A stretch of DNA of 55,367 nucleotides from NCBI GenBank assembly GCA_945876945.1, contig CAMCQE010000009.1:1-55367 (forward strand), in the 5' to 3' direction. Numbering within the stretch: the first letter of the stretch is position 1; each line of letters starts with the position of its first letter. The notes beneath the pieces were generated by a model. That model made no database searches. It was not told the origin of the DNA and was given only the letters and a program-made list of their open reading frames with translations. This document shows positions 43,539 to 52,132 of the stretch, one piece after another. The position numbers were made by a program, and so were the translations under genes. Source of the DNA: Klebsiella pneumoniae. Lineage in GTDB: Bacteria; Pseudomonadota; Gammaproteobacteria; Ga0077536.

Positions 43539-44435
43539 ATGGACAGACTCTCAGCGATAGCTGCCTTCAGGGCTGTGGTGGACCATGGCGGATACGCGGC
43601 AGCATCGCGCGCCGTGGGGCGTTCCAAAACGGCACTCTCAAAGGCGGTCGCAGATTTGGAGTCCGAGTTGGGCGTGCGCCTGCTGCAAAGAAGTACGCGC
43701 CGAATCGCCTTGACCGATCCGGGCCGCCAGTTCCACGGCCGATGTGTGCTGCTTTTAGCGGACCTGGAAGACGCGGAGAGCGAAGCACGCAACGCTCAAA
43801 CCAAGGTCCGCGGTCAGATCCGCCTCGTAGCGCCCCAAACCTTTGGCGAGACTTTTCTGATGCCCGTTTTGGGTGAGTTCCTGGCAAAGGAATCAGAGAT
43901 CACGCTAGACCTGATGCTGACCGACCGCTTCGTCGATCTGGTGGAAGAGCGATTTGATCTGGCGGTGCGCATTGCCGATCTGCCGGACTCGAGTCTGATC
44001 GCCAGACGGCTTGGCGATATGCAACTCGTGCTTTGTGCAGCGCCCGCTTATCTCGCGGCGCACGGCGTGCCCTCGGCACCGGCGATGCTGGCCGCGCACC
44101 AGTGCATCATCGACACCAACCTGTCTCAGCCCCGTCACTGGCTGTTTAGTCGCAGGGGACGCTCTCTGCGGGTGCCTGTGAGCGGACGGGTGCAGGTGAA
44201 CAGCGCCAATGCCGCGCGGGCAATGGCGCTGGCCGGACATGGCCTCGCGCTGTGTCCTGATTTCGTGGTGACACAAGAACTGGCAGCGGGAAGGCTGGTG
44301 TCGCTGCTCAACGACTATCAAACCGCACCGCGCGGCATCTATGCCGTCTACCCGCATCGCCGCCATCTGGCCAACAGGGTGCGTGCCTTAATCGATTTTC
44401 TCGCCCGGCGCCTGAGCGGCGCGCTTGGCGCTTAA
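43539..44435 (+). CDS. LysR-family transcriptional regulator
   Basis: 298 aa. Winged HTH in residues 1-60 (AFRAVVDHGGYAAASRAVGRSKTALSKAVADLE) and a LysR substrate-binding domain of the type seen in small-molecule regulators such as the DsdC/AaeR-like group (RFDLAVRIADLPDSSLIARRLGD). The effector is unknown. Divergent from yceI, with a palindrome in between. Its end overlaps the convergent DUF364 gene by 4 nt. Confidence 0.92.
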   Translation: MDRLSAIAAFRAVVDHGGYAAASRAVGRSKTALSKAVADLESELGVRLLQRSTRRIALTDPGRQFHGRCVLLLADLEDAESEARNAQTKVRGQIRLVAPQTFGETFLMPVLGEFLAKESEITLDLMLTDRFVDLVEERFDLAVRIADLPDSSLIARRLGDMQLVLCAAPAYLAAHGVPSAPAMLAAHQCIIDTNLSQPRHWLFSRRGRSLRVPVSGRVQVNSANAARAMALAGHGLALCPDFVVTQELAAGRLVSLLNDYQTAPRGIYAVYPHRRHLANRVRALIDFLARRLSGALGA

Positions 44436-45265
44436 GGCGAATACGCGGTGCCCGGGGCGTAGTCCGTAGGCCTGAGGTGAAAACGTTGCGCATGCGCCTG
44501 CCAGCGCTGACCGGCTTTCATCGCGGCCACCATCGCCTGCGCGTCGGTAACATAAACCCCGCCGACACAGCTAATGCCACGCGCGAACAGCAAGTCTGGA
44601 AAGAAACCCGCCGTCGGGCCTATGAGCGAGATCTCCCTGGCCTGCGCGCAGCAGCGCAACATCTCGTCCAAACTGTCGTTAAGACACATGGCAGCGGTAG
44701 CGATCACCACGCTGCAATTGCGCAAAGCGGCAGGATCGTCGGTCACCAACAGGTTTTCTTCGGCACACAGTAACTGCGCCTTGCGCTCAATCACGACGAC
44801 CGGAATGCCTCGCGCCCGCACGCGTGCGATCAGTGGGGCGAAGTAGCCAATGAACCCAACGCGATCGCCAGCCCGCAGCGTCACGCCAAAGGAATCCTGC
44901 GCGATCGGCGGCACATAGCGCTGTTGGCGCCACCACCAGGCGGTGATCGCATTGATCGCAGCGAGCCCTATTGAACGCTCGGCATCGGAGTCGGCGGCGT
45001 AGCTGCGCGCGAGCGACAGCACGGCACTGCCTTCAAGCTGCGCCGCGCTAAACCGGGCGGGCATGCCACGCTGTGTTTCGCCCAGCCATGCGTAATACAG
45101 ACCTGCGCTCCCGTCGGCCAGACCAATCACGCCAAACTCAACTTCACCCGTCTGCTCGCAGCGCGGCTCCGGGACGTAAGCAAGAGTCACCGCAGGCAAG
45201 CTGATGCCTTGCACCGTCTCTTCAACCTGCGCGATCAGACTGCGACGAAAATTTTCACTGGACAT
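44432..45265 (-). CDS. DUF4213/DUF364 protein (putative heavy-metal chelation domain)
   Basis: 277 aa. The N-terminal half matches the DUF4213 layout and the C-terminal half the Rossmann-like DUF364 domain (GDRVGFIGYFAPLIARV, VVVIERKAQ, ATAAMCLNDSLDEML, SLIGPTAGFFPDLLFARGI). Family members are described as putative metal-chelating or radical-SAM-associated proteins, but the function is not established. Divergent from the LLM gene at 45337. Confidence 0.8.
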   Translation of the reverse strand: MSSENFRRSLIAQVEETVQGISLPAVTLAYVPEPRCEQTGEVEFGVIGLADGSAGLYYAWLGETQRGMPARFSAAQLEGSAVLSLARSYAADSDAERSIGLAAINAITAWWWRQQRYVPPIAQDSFGVTLRAGDRVGFIGYFAPLIARVRARGIPVVVIERKAQLLCAEENLLVTDDPAALRNCSVVIATAAMCLNDSLDEMLRCCAQAREISLIGPTAGFFPDLLFARGISCVGGVYVTDAQAMVAAMKAGQRWQAHAQRFHLRPTDYAPGTAYSP

Positions 45266-45336
45266 GCTGCCTCCGGGGCCATCGACGCTGGTTTGTTATA
45301 GTCGCCCGAATCAGTACAGAACTGGAGAAGACTCAG

Positions 45337-46446
45337 GTGCGAAGACCGTTTAACGCCATGTTCAACCAGAACGCTTTCAAGCTTGGCCTGTTCTCTCCGA
45401 ACTGCAGCGGCGGCATGGCGGTCACCACCGTGCCGGAACGCTGGGACGCCAGCTGGGAGAACAATCTTGCACTCGCCAAACTGGCAGATGACACCGGCAT
45501 TGAGTTTCTCCTGCCGATCGCCCGCTGGACCGGCTACGGCGGCGATACCGATTTTCAGGGCGATTCGCTGGAAACCATTACCTGGGCGGCCGGGCTACTC
45601 GCGCACACACGAAGGCTTTCCGTCTTCGCGACCGCCCATGCGTCATTTCTCCATCCGCTGATGGCCGCCAAGCAGTTCGCCACGATTGACCACCTCTCAG
45701 GCGGCCGCTTCGGCCTGAATATCGTCTGTGGCTGGAATCAGCCCGAATATCAGATGTTCGGCCTTGAACTGCCGAGCGACCACGGCACACGCTACCGGTA
45801 CGGCCAGGAGTGGTGGGACATCATTCGCCAAACCTGGCAGACGGAGCTCCCCTTCGATTGGGACGGCGAGTTCTTTCAACTCAAGAACGCGCGCTGTCGC
45901 CCGCAGCCCGTGGCGCGTAGCTTGCCGCCGCTAATGAACGCCGGTTCTTCACGCGAGGGGCGCGAGTTCGCGGCTAGAAACTGCGACTTCCTGTTCACCG
46001 TGATGATTAATCCGGAAACCGGCCGCGAAGATGTGCGGCATATCCGGGAGGTCGCCGCTCAACAATACCAACGCGCACTGGAGGTCTTTACCACGACCTA
46101 TGTGGTCTGCCGTCCAAGCCGACGCGAAGCGGAGGAGTACCACCACTACTACGCGGTGGAGTGTGCTGACACTGCGGGAGTGGAACGCTTGATGGAGTTG
46201 CAGGGCATGTACGCGCAATCCTTCCCTCAGGAGATGATCGACGCCTTGCGCGTGCAGTTTGCGGGTGGCCACGGCGTTTATCCGCTCATCGGCGACCCCG
46301 ATTTTATTGCTGAAGAAATCGCGCGCATTCACGCCGCAGGCTTTGCCGGCGCGACGCTGGCGTTTGTGAACTACCTGACGGAGTTGCCCTACTTCGCGGA
46401 GGAAGTATTGCCGCGACTGGTTTCGCGTGGCTTGCGAATCGCGTAG
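45337..46446 (+). CDS. LLM flavin monooxygenase, SfnG/SsuD-like
   Basis: 369 aa. Close in pattern to FMNH2-dependent dimethylsulfone/alkanesulfonate monooxygenases: FKLGLFSPNCSGGMAVTTVPERW, ADDTGIEFLLPIARWTGYGG, HLSGGRFGLNIVCGWNQPEYQMFG. Such enzymes release sulfite or sulfinate from organosulfur compounds; the exact substrate cannot be read. The GTG at 45337 is preferred because GGAGAAG lies 6-12 nt before it; an ATG at 45358 is the alternative. Confidence 0.87.
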   Translation: MRRPFNAMFNQNAFKLGLFSPNCSGGMAVTTVPERWDASWENNLALAKLADDTGIEFLLPIARWTGYGGDTDFQGDSLETITWAAGLLAHTRRLSVFATAHASFLHPLMAAKQFATIDHLSGGRFGLNIVCGWNQPEYQMFGLELPSDHGTRYRYGQEWWDIIRQTWQTELPFDWDGEFFQLKNARCRPQPVARSLPPLMNAGSSREGREFAARNCDFLFTVMINPETGREDVRHIREVAAQQYQRALEVFTTTYVVCRPSRREAEEYHHYYAVECADTAGVERLMELQGMYAQSFPQEMIDALRVQFAGGHGVYPLIGDPDFIAEEIARIHAAGFAGATLAFVNYLTELPYFAEEVLPRLVSRGLRIA

Positions 46447-46479
46447 AGACACAGGCTCAGGTTTCGGACTGACCAAAAG

Positions 46480-46505
46480 AAAAGGCCGGGTTTCCCCGGC
46501 CTTTT
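46480..46505. terminator. Perfect bidirectional intrinsic terminator
   Basis: AAAAGGCCGGG (46480-46490) and CCCGGCCTTTT (46495-46505) form an 11-bp stem with a 4-nt loop, with an A-run before and a T-run after. It ends both the LLM gene (plus strand) and the convergent DUF1329 gene. Confidence 0.9.
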
Positions 46506-46529
46506 CAAAGGACCTACAAGAGGTCTGGA

Positions 46530-47909
46530 TTAGGTACCCAGACGCTGCATGGCCTGCACGGTCATGTACTTGTTGATCAGGTCGTCGTGCATGTTCCACT
46601 GCGACTTCCAGCCACCGGCACAGGATTCGGCCTGGTGGAAGCGGGTGATACGCTGCGACTGGATGTCGTTGGAAATTACCCAACTCCAGCTCCACGCGAT
46701 GTCTTTGCCGGCCATCGCGACCTTGTCGCCCTTCTTGTACTGGCTGAAGCCAGGTTCGAAGGACTTCCAGATTTCGCCGCGGCGGTCGAAGGTGATCATC
46801 TGCGGGAAGGTCAGCATACGAGCGTCAATGTAGACGCGCTTCTTGCTGACCGGCGCGCGCGGGTAACCCGTCGGCTCGGCTTCGAGAACGATAACTTCCG
46901 GAATCAGCGACTTGCCGACGTACATGAAGCTGTTGTTCTTCGGACCACCCACCAGCGGGTATTCCCAGTTCTTCGCTTCCGGCTGCCACTGACCGTGCAT
47001 CGAGCCGAGGAACGGCTGGCGACCCACGATCTTGTAGTTGCCCCACGTCAGCATCGGGTCGCCAGCGGCCCAAGCGTCGGAGAGGAACAGGTTGATGCCG
47101 GGGACCAGCGGCTCGAAGCGCTGGTTGGTCGGGAAACGACGAACCCGCTTGAACGCCGGGATGTAGCCGAAGAGATCGGGATATTCGCGCTGGTCATACG
47201 GCCAGATGTTCACGAAGGCTGTGCCCTTGACGTCATTCGGCGCCGAGAACCAGGTGGACTGCAGACGCAGTTTGTCTTCGTAACCCTTCAGGTACGGGCC
47301 ATCCGGATGGTCAACCAGACCGGTGGTGTTCTGTTCCGCCCACACGAAGTCGTAGTTGTACAGCACGTTGCCGGAGGCATCGAGCGCGTACATCGGAATC
47401 GCGTACATGGTTTGGTCGTGCCGGCCCCAGCTGAGCGTGAGGTTGGCGATGGTTTCCATACCATCCTGTGGGTTCGGGAACGGCAGACCGCCGATCCACG
47501 GCTTGCCGTCCTTGGTGCGGACGTTGCCGGTTTCGTCGAATTTCGCCTGGCCCTGATTCTTGATCGTGGCTTCCAGGAATTTCGGCGGGAACATGGTCGA
47601 CGCATCGGTGTCGGTCGCCATGATGAAGAACTTACGGCCCATCTGCTTCACTTCCTGGTAAAGCATCGGATCGACGAGGTCTTTCACGACGTCGATGTTG
47701 TCGGCGCTGATTTCATCGCCAACTTTGATCTTGCCCTTGGTGTAAAGCGAGATGTCGAGCAGTTCGTCCGGGTAGGCTTTGGAGATGTCGCCCGACTCGC
47801 TCAACAGCGGCCAAAGGGAGGTCAGCACCCCGGCTCCGCCGATCCCTCGCGCCACCTTATCCATGAAGAATCGACGGCTATAGTCAAAATCGAATTTTCT
47901 AATATGCAT
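46530..47909 (-). CDS. DUF1329 exported protein
   Basis: 459 aa. An N-terminal twin-arginine motif (SRRFFMDKVARG) suggests Tat export. The body matches DUF1329, a LolB/LolA-like lipoprotein-fold family: LSWGRHDQTMYAIPMYALDASGNVLY, FVNIWPYDQREYPDLFGYIPAFKRVRRFP and GKPWIGGLPFPNPQDG. DUF1329 genes are frequent in lipid-, sterol- and polyester-degrading proteobacteria and may help hydrophobic substrates cross the envelope. AGGGGGCG precedes the ATG. The region 47910-48079 upstream contains no gene. Confidence 0.88.
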   Translation of the reverse strand: MHIRKFDFDYSRRFFMDKVARGIGGAGVLTSLWPLLSESGDISKAYPDELLDISLYTKGKIKVGDEISADNIDVVKDLVDPMLYQEVKQMGRKFFIMATDTDASTMFPPKFLEATIKNQGQAKFDETGNVRTKDGKPWIGGLPFPNPQDGMETIANLTLSWGRHDQTMYAIPMYALDASGNVLYNYDFVWAEQNTTGLVDHPDGPYLKGYEDKLRLQSTWFSAPNDVKGTAFVNIWPYDQREYPDLFGYIPAFKRVRRFPTNQRFEPLVPGINLFLSDAWAAGDPMLTWGNYKIVGRQPFLGSMHGQWQPEAKNWEYPLVGGPKNNSFMYVGKSLIPEVIVLEAEPTGYPRAPVSKKRVYIDARMLTFPQMITFDRRGEIWKSFEPGFSQYKKGDKVAMAGKDIAWSWSWVISNDIQSQRITRFHQAESCAGGWKSQWNMHDDLINKYMTVQAMQRLGT

Positions 47910-48079
47910 GAACGCCCCCTGATGTCTTTAAAAACACGCAAGCCCTGCCGACCACGAGTGAATCCACTTGCAGCTGGCCAAGTCTGAAAAGCCTTGTAAC
48001 ACCACTCACGCGGGTCTCGCAATGGCAGCTTGGTGATAAGTTCCAATGCTGCACTGCGTCGGTTCAAAAGATTTTTTAT

Positions 48080-48847
48080 CTAGTGATTCAAGGCCCTTGC
48101 CGCCGCCTCGCGAGCCGCCCGCACCTTGTCGTTGGATTGATTGAAAAGCAGCTCGCGGCGCGCCTGTTCTTGCGCCTCGGTGAGCGGTCGCTCGCCCCAT
48201 TCGCGCGCCACCTGACGGCCTTTCTGAACAGCAGGCCGCGCGCCCACTTCGTCCACCCACCGTTTGAGATGGGGAAATTTTTCCCACACCGTCGCGTCTA
48301 TCAGTTTTTCGAGCAGCATCGCCCACGGCCACGACATCATGTCCGCGATGCTGTAGTCAGCCCCGGCGATAAATGCGTGCACCGACAGCTGCGCATCCAT
48401 CACCCCGCAGAGCCTGTCGACCTCGCCACCAAATCGCTTCTGGCCGTACTGCAGCTGCACGGGGTCATCCGCAATCTTCGGCGCGTAGTTCAGAAAATGA
48501 TTGGCGTTGCCCATCATTGGTCCGAGGTTGGCCATCTGCCAGTACACCCACTGCAAGACCTTGTAGCGCCCCGCGCCGCTGGTGGGCAAAAAGCGTCCGG
48601 TTTTATCTGCGAGATATTCGACAATCGCCGCGGACTCAAACAGCGAGAGCGCTGCGCCGCCGCCGAGCGGCGCGTGATCGATGATCGCCGGCATGCGATT
48701 GTTAGGCGAAATCTTCAGGAAATCCGGCTTGAATTGGTCGCCGACACCGATGTTCACTTCGTGAACTTGATACTCGAGGCCGCACTCCTCCAGCATGATG
48801 GTGACCTTCCACGCATTCGGCGTAGGCCAGTAATAGACGTCGATCAT
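48080..48847 (-). CDS. Glutathione S-transferase, YfcG-like
   Basis: 255 aa. The thioredoxin-fold N-terminal domain opens IDVYYWPTPNAWKVTIMLEE with the Thr-Pro-Asn glutathione site seen in YfcG/YghU (Nu-class) enzymes, then SPNNRMPAIIDH (cis-Pro) and FESAAIVEYLADKTG. The helical C-terminal domain follows (ADYSIADMMSWPW). Such proteins often show disulfide reductase activity. GAGGAG before the ATG at 48847; more in-frame sequence to 48988 is not homologous. Divergent from the amidohydrolase. Confidence 0.92.
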   Translation of the reverse strand: MIDVYYWPTPNAWKVTIMLEECGLEYQVHEVNIGVGDQFKPDFLKISPNNRMPAIIDHAPLGGGAALSLFESAAIVEYLADKTGRFLPTSGAGRYKVLQWVYWQMANLGPMMGNANHFLNYAPKIADDPVQLQYGQKRFGGEVDRLCGVMDAQLSVHAFIAGADYSIADMMSWPWAMLLEKLIDATVWEKFPHLKRWVDEVGARPAVQKGRQVAREWGERPLTEAQEQARRELLFNQSNDKVRAAREAAARALNH

Positions 48848-48986
48848 CGGTTCGCTCCTCTTTGATTTTTTTCGTCTGACGGCAGGCGCATCGAGCGCAG
48901 GATAGTCTTTCGTTGAAAGCCTTGGCATTAGGCAGCCCGAAACGCGTCGGCTATGCTCCAGCCAGCGTCTCACGGAGGACTCACCC

Positions 48987-50684
48987 ATGACCTACGACCT
49001 CATCATTCGCAACGGGATTTTGATCGATGGCTCGGGTGCCCCGCGCTATCCAGCAGACATTGGCATCGTCGGCGACCGCATCGCGCGCATCGGACGCATC
49101 AGAGCACCGGCCAACAAAACCATTGACGCCGATGGTCAGGTGGTCACGCCGGGCTTCGTGGACGGCCATACGCACATGGATGCCCAGATCTTCTGGGACC
49201 CCCTTGGCTCCTGCTCCTGCTATCACGGCGTGACCACGGTGGTGATGGGCAATTGCGGCTTCACGCTTGCGCCGTGCGCTGCAGCTGATTCGGATTTTGT
49301 CTTTCGCAATCTCGAGCGCGCCGAGGATCTCTCGCGCGACGCGATGCGCGCGGGTATCGATTGGCGTTGGGAAACCTTCCCCGAATATCTCGACGTCGTT
49401 GACGCCCTGCCCAAGGGCATTAACTACGGAGGCTACATCGGCCACTCGCCGCTGCGCACTTATGTGATGGGCGAGCGGGCGTTTTCCGAACTCGCCAGCG
49501 ATGACGAAGTGCGTCGCATGCAGCACCTGGTGCAGGAAGCCGTGCGCGCGGGCGCCATGGGCTTCTCCACTTCGCGCACCATGAACCATCTGACATCCGA
49601 CGACCGTCCGGTCGCGAGCCGGGTGGCCGATTGGAGCGAAGTGCGCGCCATCGTCAACGCCATGGGGGACGCCGGCGGCGGGATCTTTGAGCTTGCCAGC
49701 GAAGAACCGGGCCGCAGCCCGCGGCGGCAACGCGATTATTTCGACCGTCTGAAAAATCTGGCGGTCGAATCAGGCTGCCCCATCACGTTTGGCATGCCGA
49801 GCATCCGCGTGGCGCCGGAACTCTGGCCCAACTATTACGAACTCGCCAACGAGACCGCCGCTGCCGGCGGCCGCATGTTCGTCCAAACCCACAGCCGCTC
49901 GATCTCCACGTTACTCTCGTTCAAATCGCATACGCCGTTCGACCACTGGGAAGGCTGGAAAGACGTGCGCAGCCGTCCGCTGGAAGAGCAGAAGCAGCTG
50001 CTGCGTGACCCGTCCATCAAGCGCCGTCTGGTGGAGATAGCGAGCGCGGATTACGCCGGCCCCAAAGTGGTCGGGGCGGAAGCCCGCCCCCCCGAATGGG
50101 ACTGGTTCTATGTGTTCCATGGCATTCGCAATGAGGAAATGATGAGCGAATTCGCGGCCAGACGCGGCGTTCATCCGGTGGAGGCGATGATAGATCTCGC
50201 GCTCGAAACCGACTTCAACGCGTTCTTCCGCCAACCGCTGGCGAACGAAGATCAGGAAGCCGTGCTGAAGATGATGCGGCACCCGCGCAGCGTGGTGACG
50301 TTCTCCGATTCGGGCGCGCATGTGGCCCAAATTATGGATTCTTCGCTGCAAACTCATCTGCTCAGCTACTGGGTGCGCGAGCGCGAAGCCTTCACCCTTG
50401 AGGAAGCGGTGCGGCTTATCACCTACGACACGGCATCCGCCTGGGGCTTGCACGACCGCGGCCTTTTGCGCGAAGGACTCAACGCCGATTTGGTCATCTT
50501 TGACCCGGCGACCGTTGACCAGAACATGCCTGAGCTGGTGAACGATTTGCCGAGCGGCGCGCAACGCCTCAAACAAACAGCGAAGGGCATCAGCCACACC
50601 ATCGTCAACGGCCGGGTGTTACTCGAAAACAATCATCCCACCGGCGAATTGCCAGGCCGACTGATTCGACGCCGAACCGCCTGA
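48987..50684 (+). CDS. N-acyl-D-amino-acid deacylase-family amidohydrolase
   Basis: 565 aa. Amidohydrolase fold of the D-aminoacylase/dihydroorotase-like group. The metal-binding HTHMD starts at His61 and the D-aminoacylase signature Cys is at 90 in GNCGFTLAPC. SFFxxDSGAH-like FSDSGAHV and GLLREGLNADLVIFDP close the barrel. Hydrolyses N-acyl-D-amino acids or similar cyclic amides with Zn. GGAGG lies 8 nt before the ATG. Possible partner of a glutathione transferase gene divergently read. Confidence 0.9.
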   Translation: MTYDLIIRNGILIDGSGAPRYPADIGIVGDRIARIGRIRAPANKTIDADGQVVTPGFVDGHTHMDAQIFWDPLGSCSCYHGVTTVVMGNCGFTLAPCAAADSDFVFRNLERAEDLSRDAMRAGIDWRWETFPEYLDVVDALPKGINYGGYIGHSPLRTYVMGERAFSELASDDEVRRMQHLVQEAVRAGAMGFSTSRTMNHLTSDDRPVASRVADWSEVRAIVNAMGDAGGGIFELASEEPGRSPRRQRDYFDRLKNLAVESGCPITFGMPSIRVAPELWPNYYELANETAAAGGRMFVQTHSRSISTLLSFKSHTPFDHWEGWKDVRSRPLEEQKQLLRDPSIKRRLVEIASADYAGPKVVGAEARPPEWDWFYVFHGIRNEEMMSEFAARRGVHPVEAMIDLALETDFNAFFRQPLANEDQEAVLKMMRHPRSVVTFSDSGAHVAQIMDSSLQTHLLSYWVREREAFTLEEAVRLITYDTASAWGLHDRGLLREGLNADLVIFDPATVDQNMPELVNDLPSGAQRLKQTAKGISHTIVNGRVLLENNHPTGELPGRLIRRRTA

Positions 50685-50694
50685 ACGCTGGCTG

Positions 50695-50718
50695 GCCGCC
50701 CGCCTCCGCGCGGGCGGC
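50695..50718 (+). terminator. Hairpin after the amidohydrolase gene
   Basis: GCCGCCCGC (50695-50703) and GCGGGCGGC (50710-50718) form a 9-bp GC-only stem with a 6-nt loop, 10 nt after the stop codon. No U-run. Confidence 0.45.
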
Positions 50719-50753
50719 TCAACTTCCGGCCTCTGCCGCCGATTCAGACCGGC

Positions 50754-52058
50754 ATGAAAGTTCTCATTATCGACAGCTCGAGGGCATGGATGGCCGACGT
50801 GCGCCGGGCGCTGGCGCGGGTGCTGCCTGATATCGAAGTTTCAGAATACGACGCTGACCAACAGGGCATGCCAGCTGAAACTTTTTGCTGGGATTTGTAT
50901 GACGCGCTGTTGTTAAGTCAGGAACTGGGAGACCAACCTGCCGGCTTGAACTGGTTGATCCATTACCGCGCGCAGGCGGGCTTTCCTCCAACAATACTCG
51001 TGGCCGCGAACGACGACGTCTATCTCGCGGCACAAGCTATCAAGTCTGGTGCCAACGACTACCTGCGCCGCGCCGACATCTTCGGCGAGCGTCTGCCCGC
51101 AATCCTGCAAGACCTCGCCATCGAAGCCGAACAACGCACGCAGGCGATTGCGGCGCAATCCTCCGGGTTCCAGAGGGGCGGCCTCGGCGCACTGCGCCGC
51201 ACCCGGCCACAAATTGATGACACCGCCCACCGCTTTATTCGACTCATAGGACAGGGCGGCTTTTCCCGCGTGTATCTTGCCGAGCGCGCTGTCGACGGCA
51301 GCCCCGTGGTGCTCAAGGTGGTCGACAGAAACATGGGACTCGATGGCGGCATGCTTCGACGCTTCGCGCGTGAGGCCCAGATTCTCGCCAGCATTGAAGA
51401 TCCATACGTCGTGAAGGTCTTCGACCGGGGCATTACTGACGACTACGGCTACATCGCCATGGAGTTTTTTGCCGGCGGGGATCTCAAGCAAAGAGTGGAA
51501 CGCGGCATGACGGTGCCGGCCGCCATCGACTGCATGTGGTCCATCGCGCGCGGCCTGCATGCCATTCATCGCGAAGGGGTGATTCATCGGGATCTCAAGC
51601 CTGCCAACATCATGTTTCGCGCAGACGGCTCGCTGGCGCTGGCCGACTTTGGCATCTCGCGCAGAATTCATGAGCGAATCGACCTGACCACAGCAACCGG
51701 CACGCTGGGCACGCCCGGTTACATCAGTCCGGAACAGGCGCTGGGCACGCCCGTTGATCACCGCGCCGACCTCTACAGCGCCGGCGTCATTTTTTACGAG
51801 TTGCTGACTGGCCGGAAACCCTTCCGGGCAGAAACTCCCGCAGGAATTGTGTACCAACACATTCACACCGCACCGCCGCCGCTCCCCGCGCGGTTGGCGA
51901 GTGCCCAGCCTGTAATCGACCTCTTGCTCGCCAAAGATCCCGCAGACCGATTGTCCAGCGCCGCAGAGTTGATGGGCTGTCTGGACGAATGGTTGCCCTC
52001 CATCCCGTGGCCCGTCACGCCCAGCGCGGCGTCTGCTGGCGCTAGCCGCTGGCACTGA
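50754..52058 (+). CDS. Pseudo-receiver fused to a Ser/Thr protein kinase
   Basis: 434 aa. Residues 1-120 have a receiver-like fold (MKVLIIDSSRAWMADVRRAL, GANDYLRRADIF). The phospho-acceptor Asp is replaced by Ser55 (ALLLSQEL) and the conserved Lys by Arg, so phosphotransfer is unlikely. Residues 163-425 are a complete Hanks-type kinase: GQGGFSRVYLAE, Lys188, Glu207, HRDLKPAN (278-285) with Asp280, DFG (298-300), GTPGYISPEQ and DHRADLYSAGVIFYELLTG. No membrane segment. It may be controlled through protein contacts of the pseudo-receiver. The downstream gene is 74 nt away. Confidence 0.93.
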   Translation: MKVLIIDSSRAWMADVRRALARVLPDIEVSEYDADQQGMPAETFCWDLYDALLLSQELGDQPAGLNWLIHYRAQAGFPPTILVAANDDVYLAAQAIKSGANDYLRRADIFGERLPAILQDLAIEAEQRTQAIAAQSSGFQRGGLGALRRTRPQIDDTAHRFIRLIGQGGFSRVYLAERAVDGSPVVLKVVDRNMGLDGGMLRRFAREAQILASIEDPYVVKVFDRGITDDYGYIAMEFFAGGDLKQRVERGMTVPAAIDCMWSIARGLHAIHREGVIHRDLKPANIMFRADGSLALADFGISRRIHERIDLTTATGTLGTPGYISPEQALGTPVDHRADLYSAGVIFYELLTGRKPFRAETPAGIVYQHIHTAPPPLPARLASAQPVIDLLLAKDPADRLSSAAELMGCLDEWLPSIPWPVTPSAASAGASRWH

Positions 52059-52132
52059 GCCCGCCTGACATGCTCCAGCCGTAAGGCTTTCGTATACTGC
52101 GGTGCATTAGCGCAATCCGAGGAACGCAACTG

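Noticed and set aside
46587-47987. 466-codon plus-strand frame opposite DUF1329
   Set aside because: Antisense shadow of a well-supported gene, Arg/Val/His-rich without family pattern.
52065-52098. Sigma70 promoter CTGACA / TATACT before the phosphomannomutase gene
   Set aside because: The spacer is 22 nt, too long for a normal promoter; only the -10-like box is kept as a remark.
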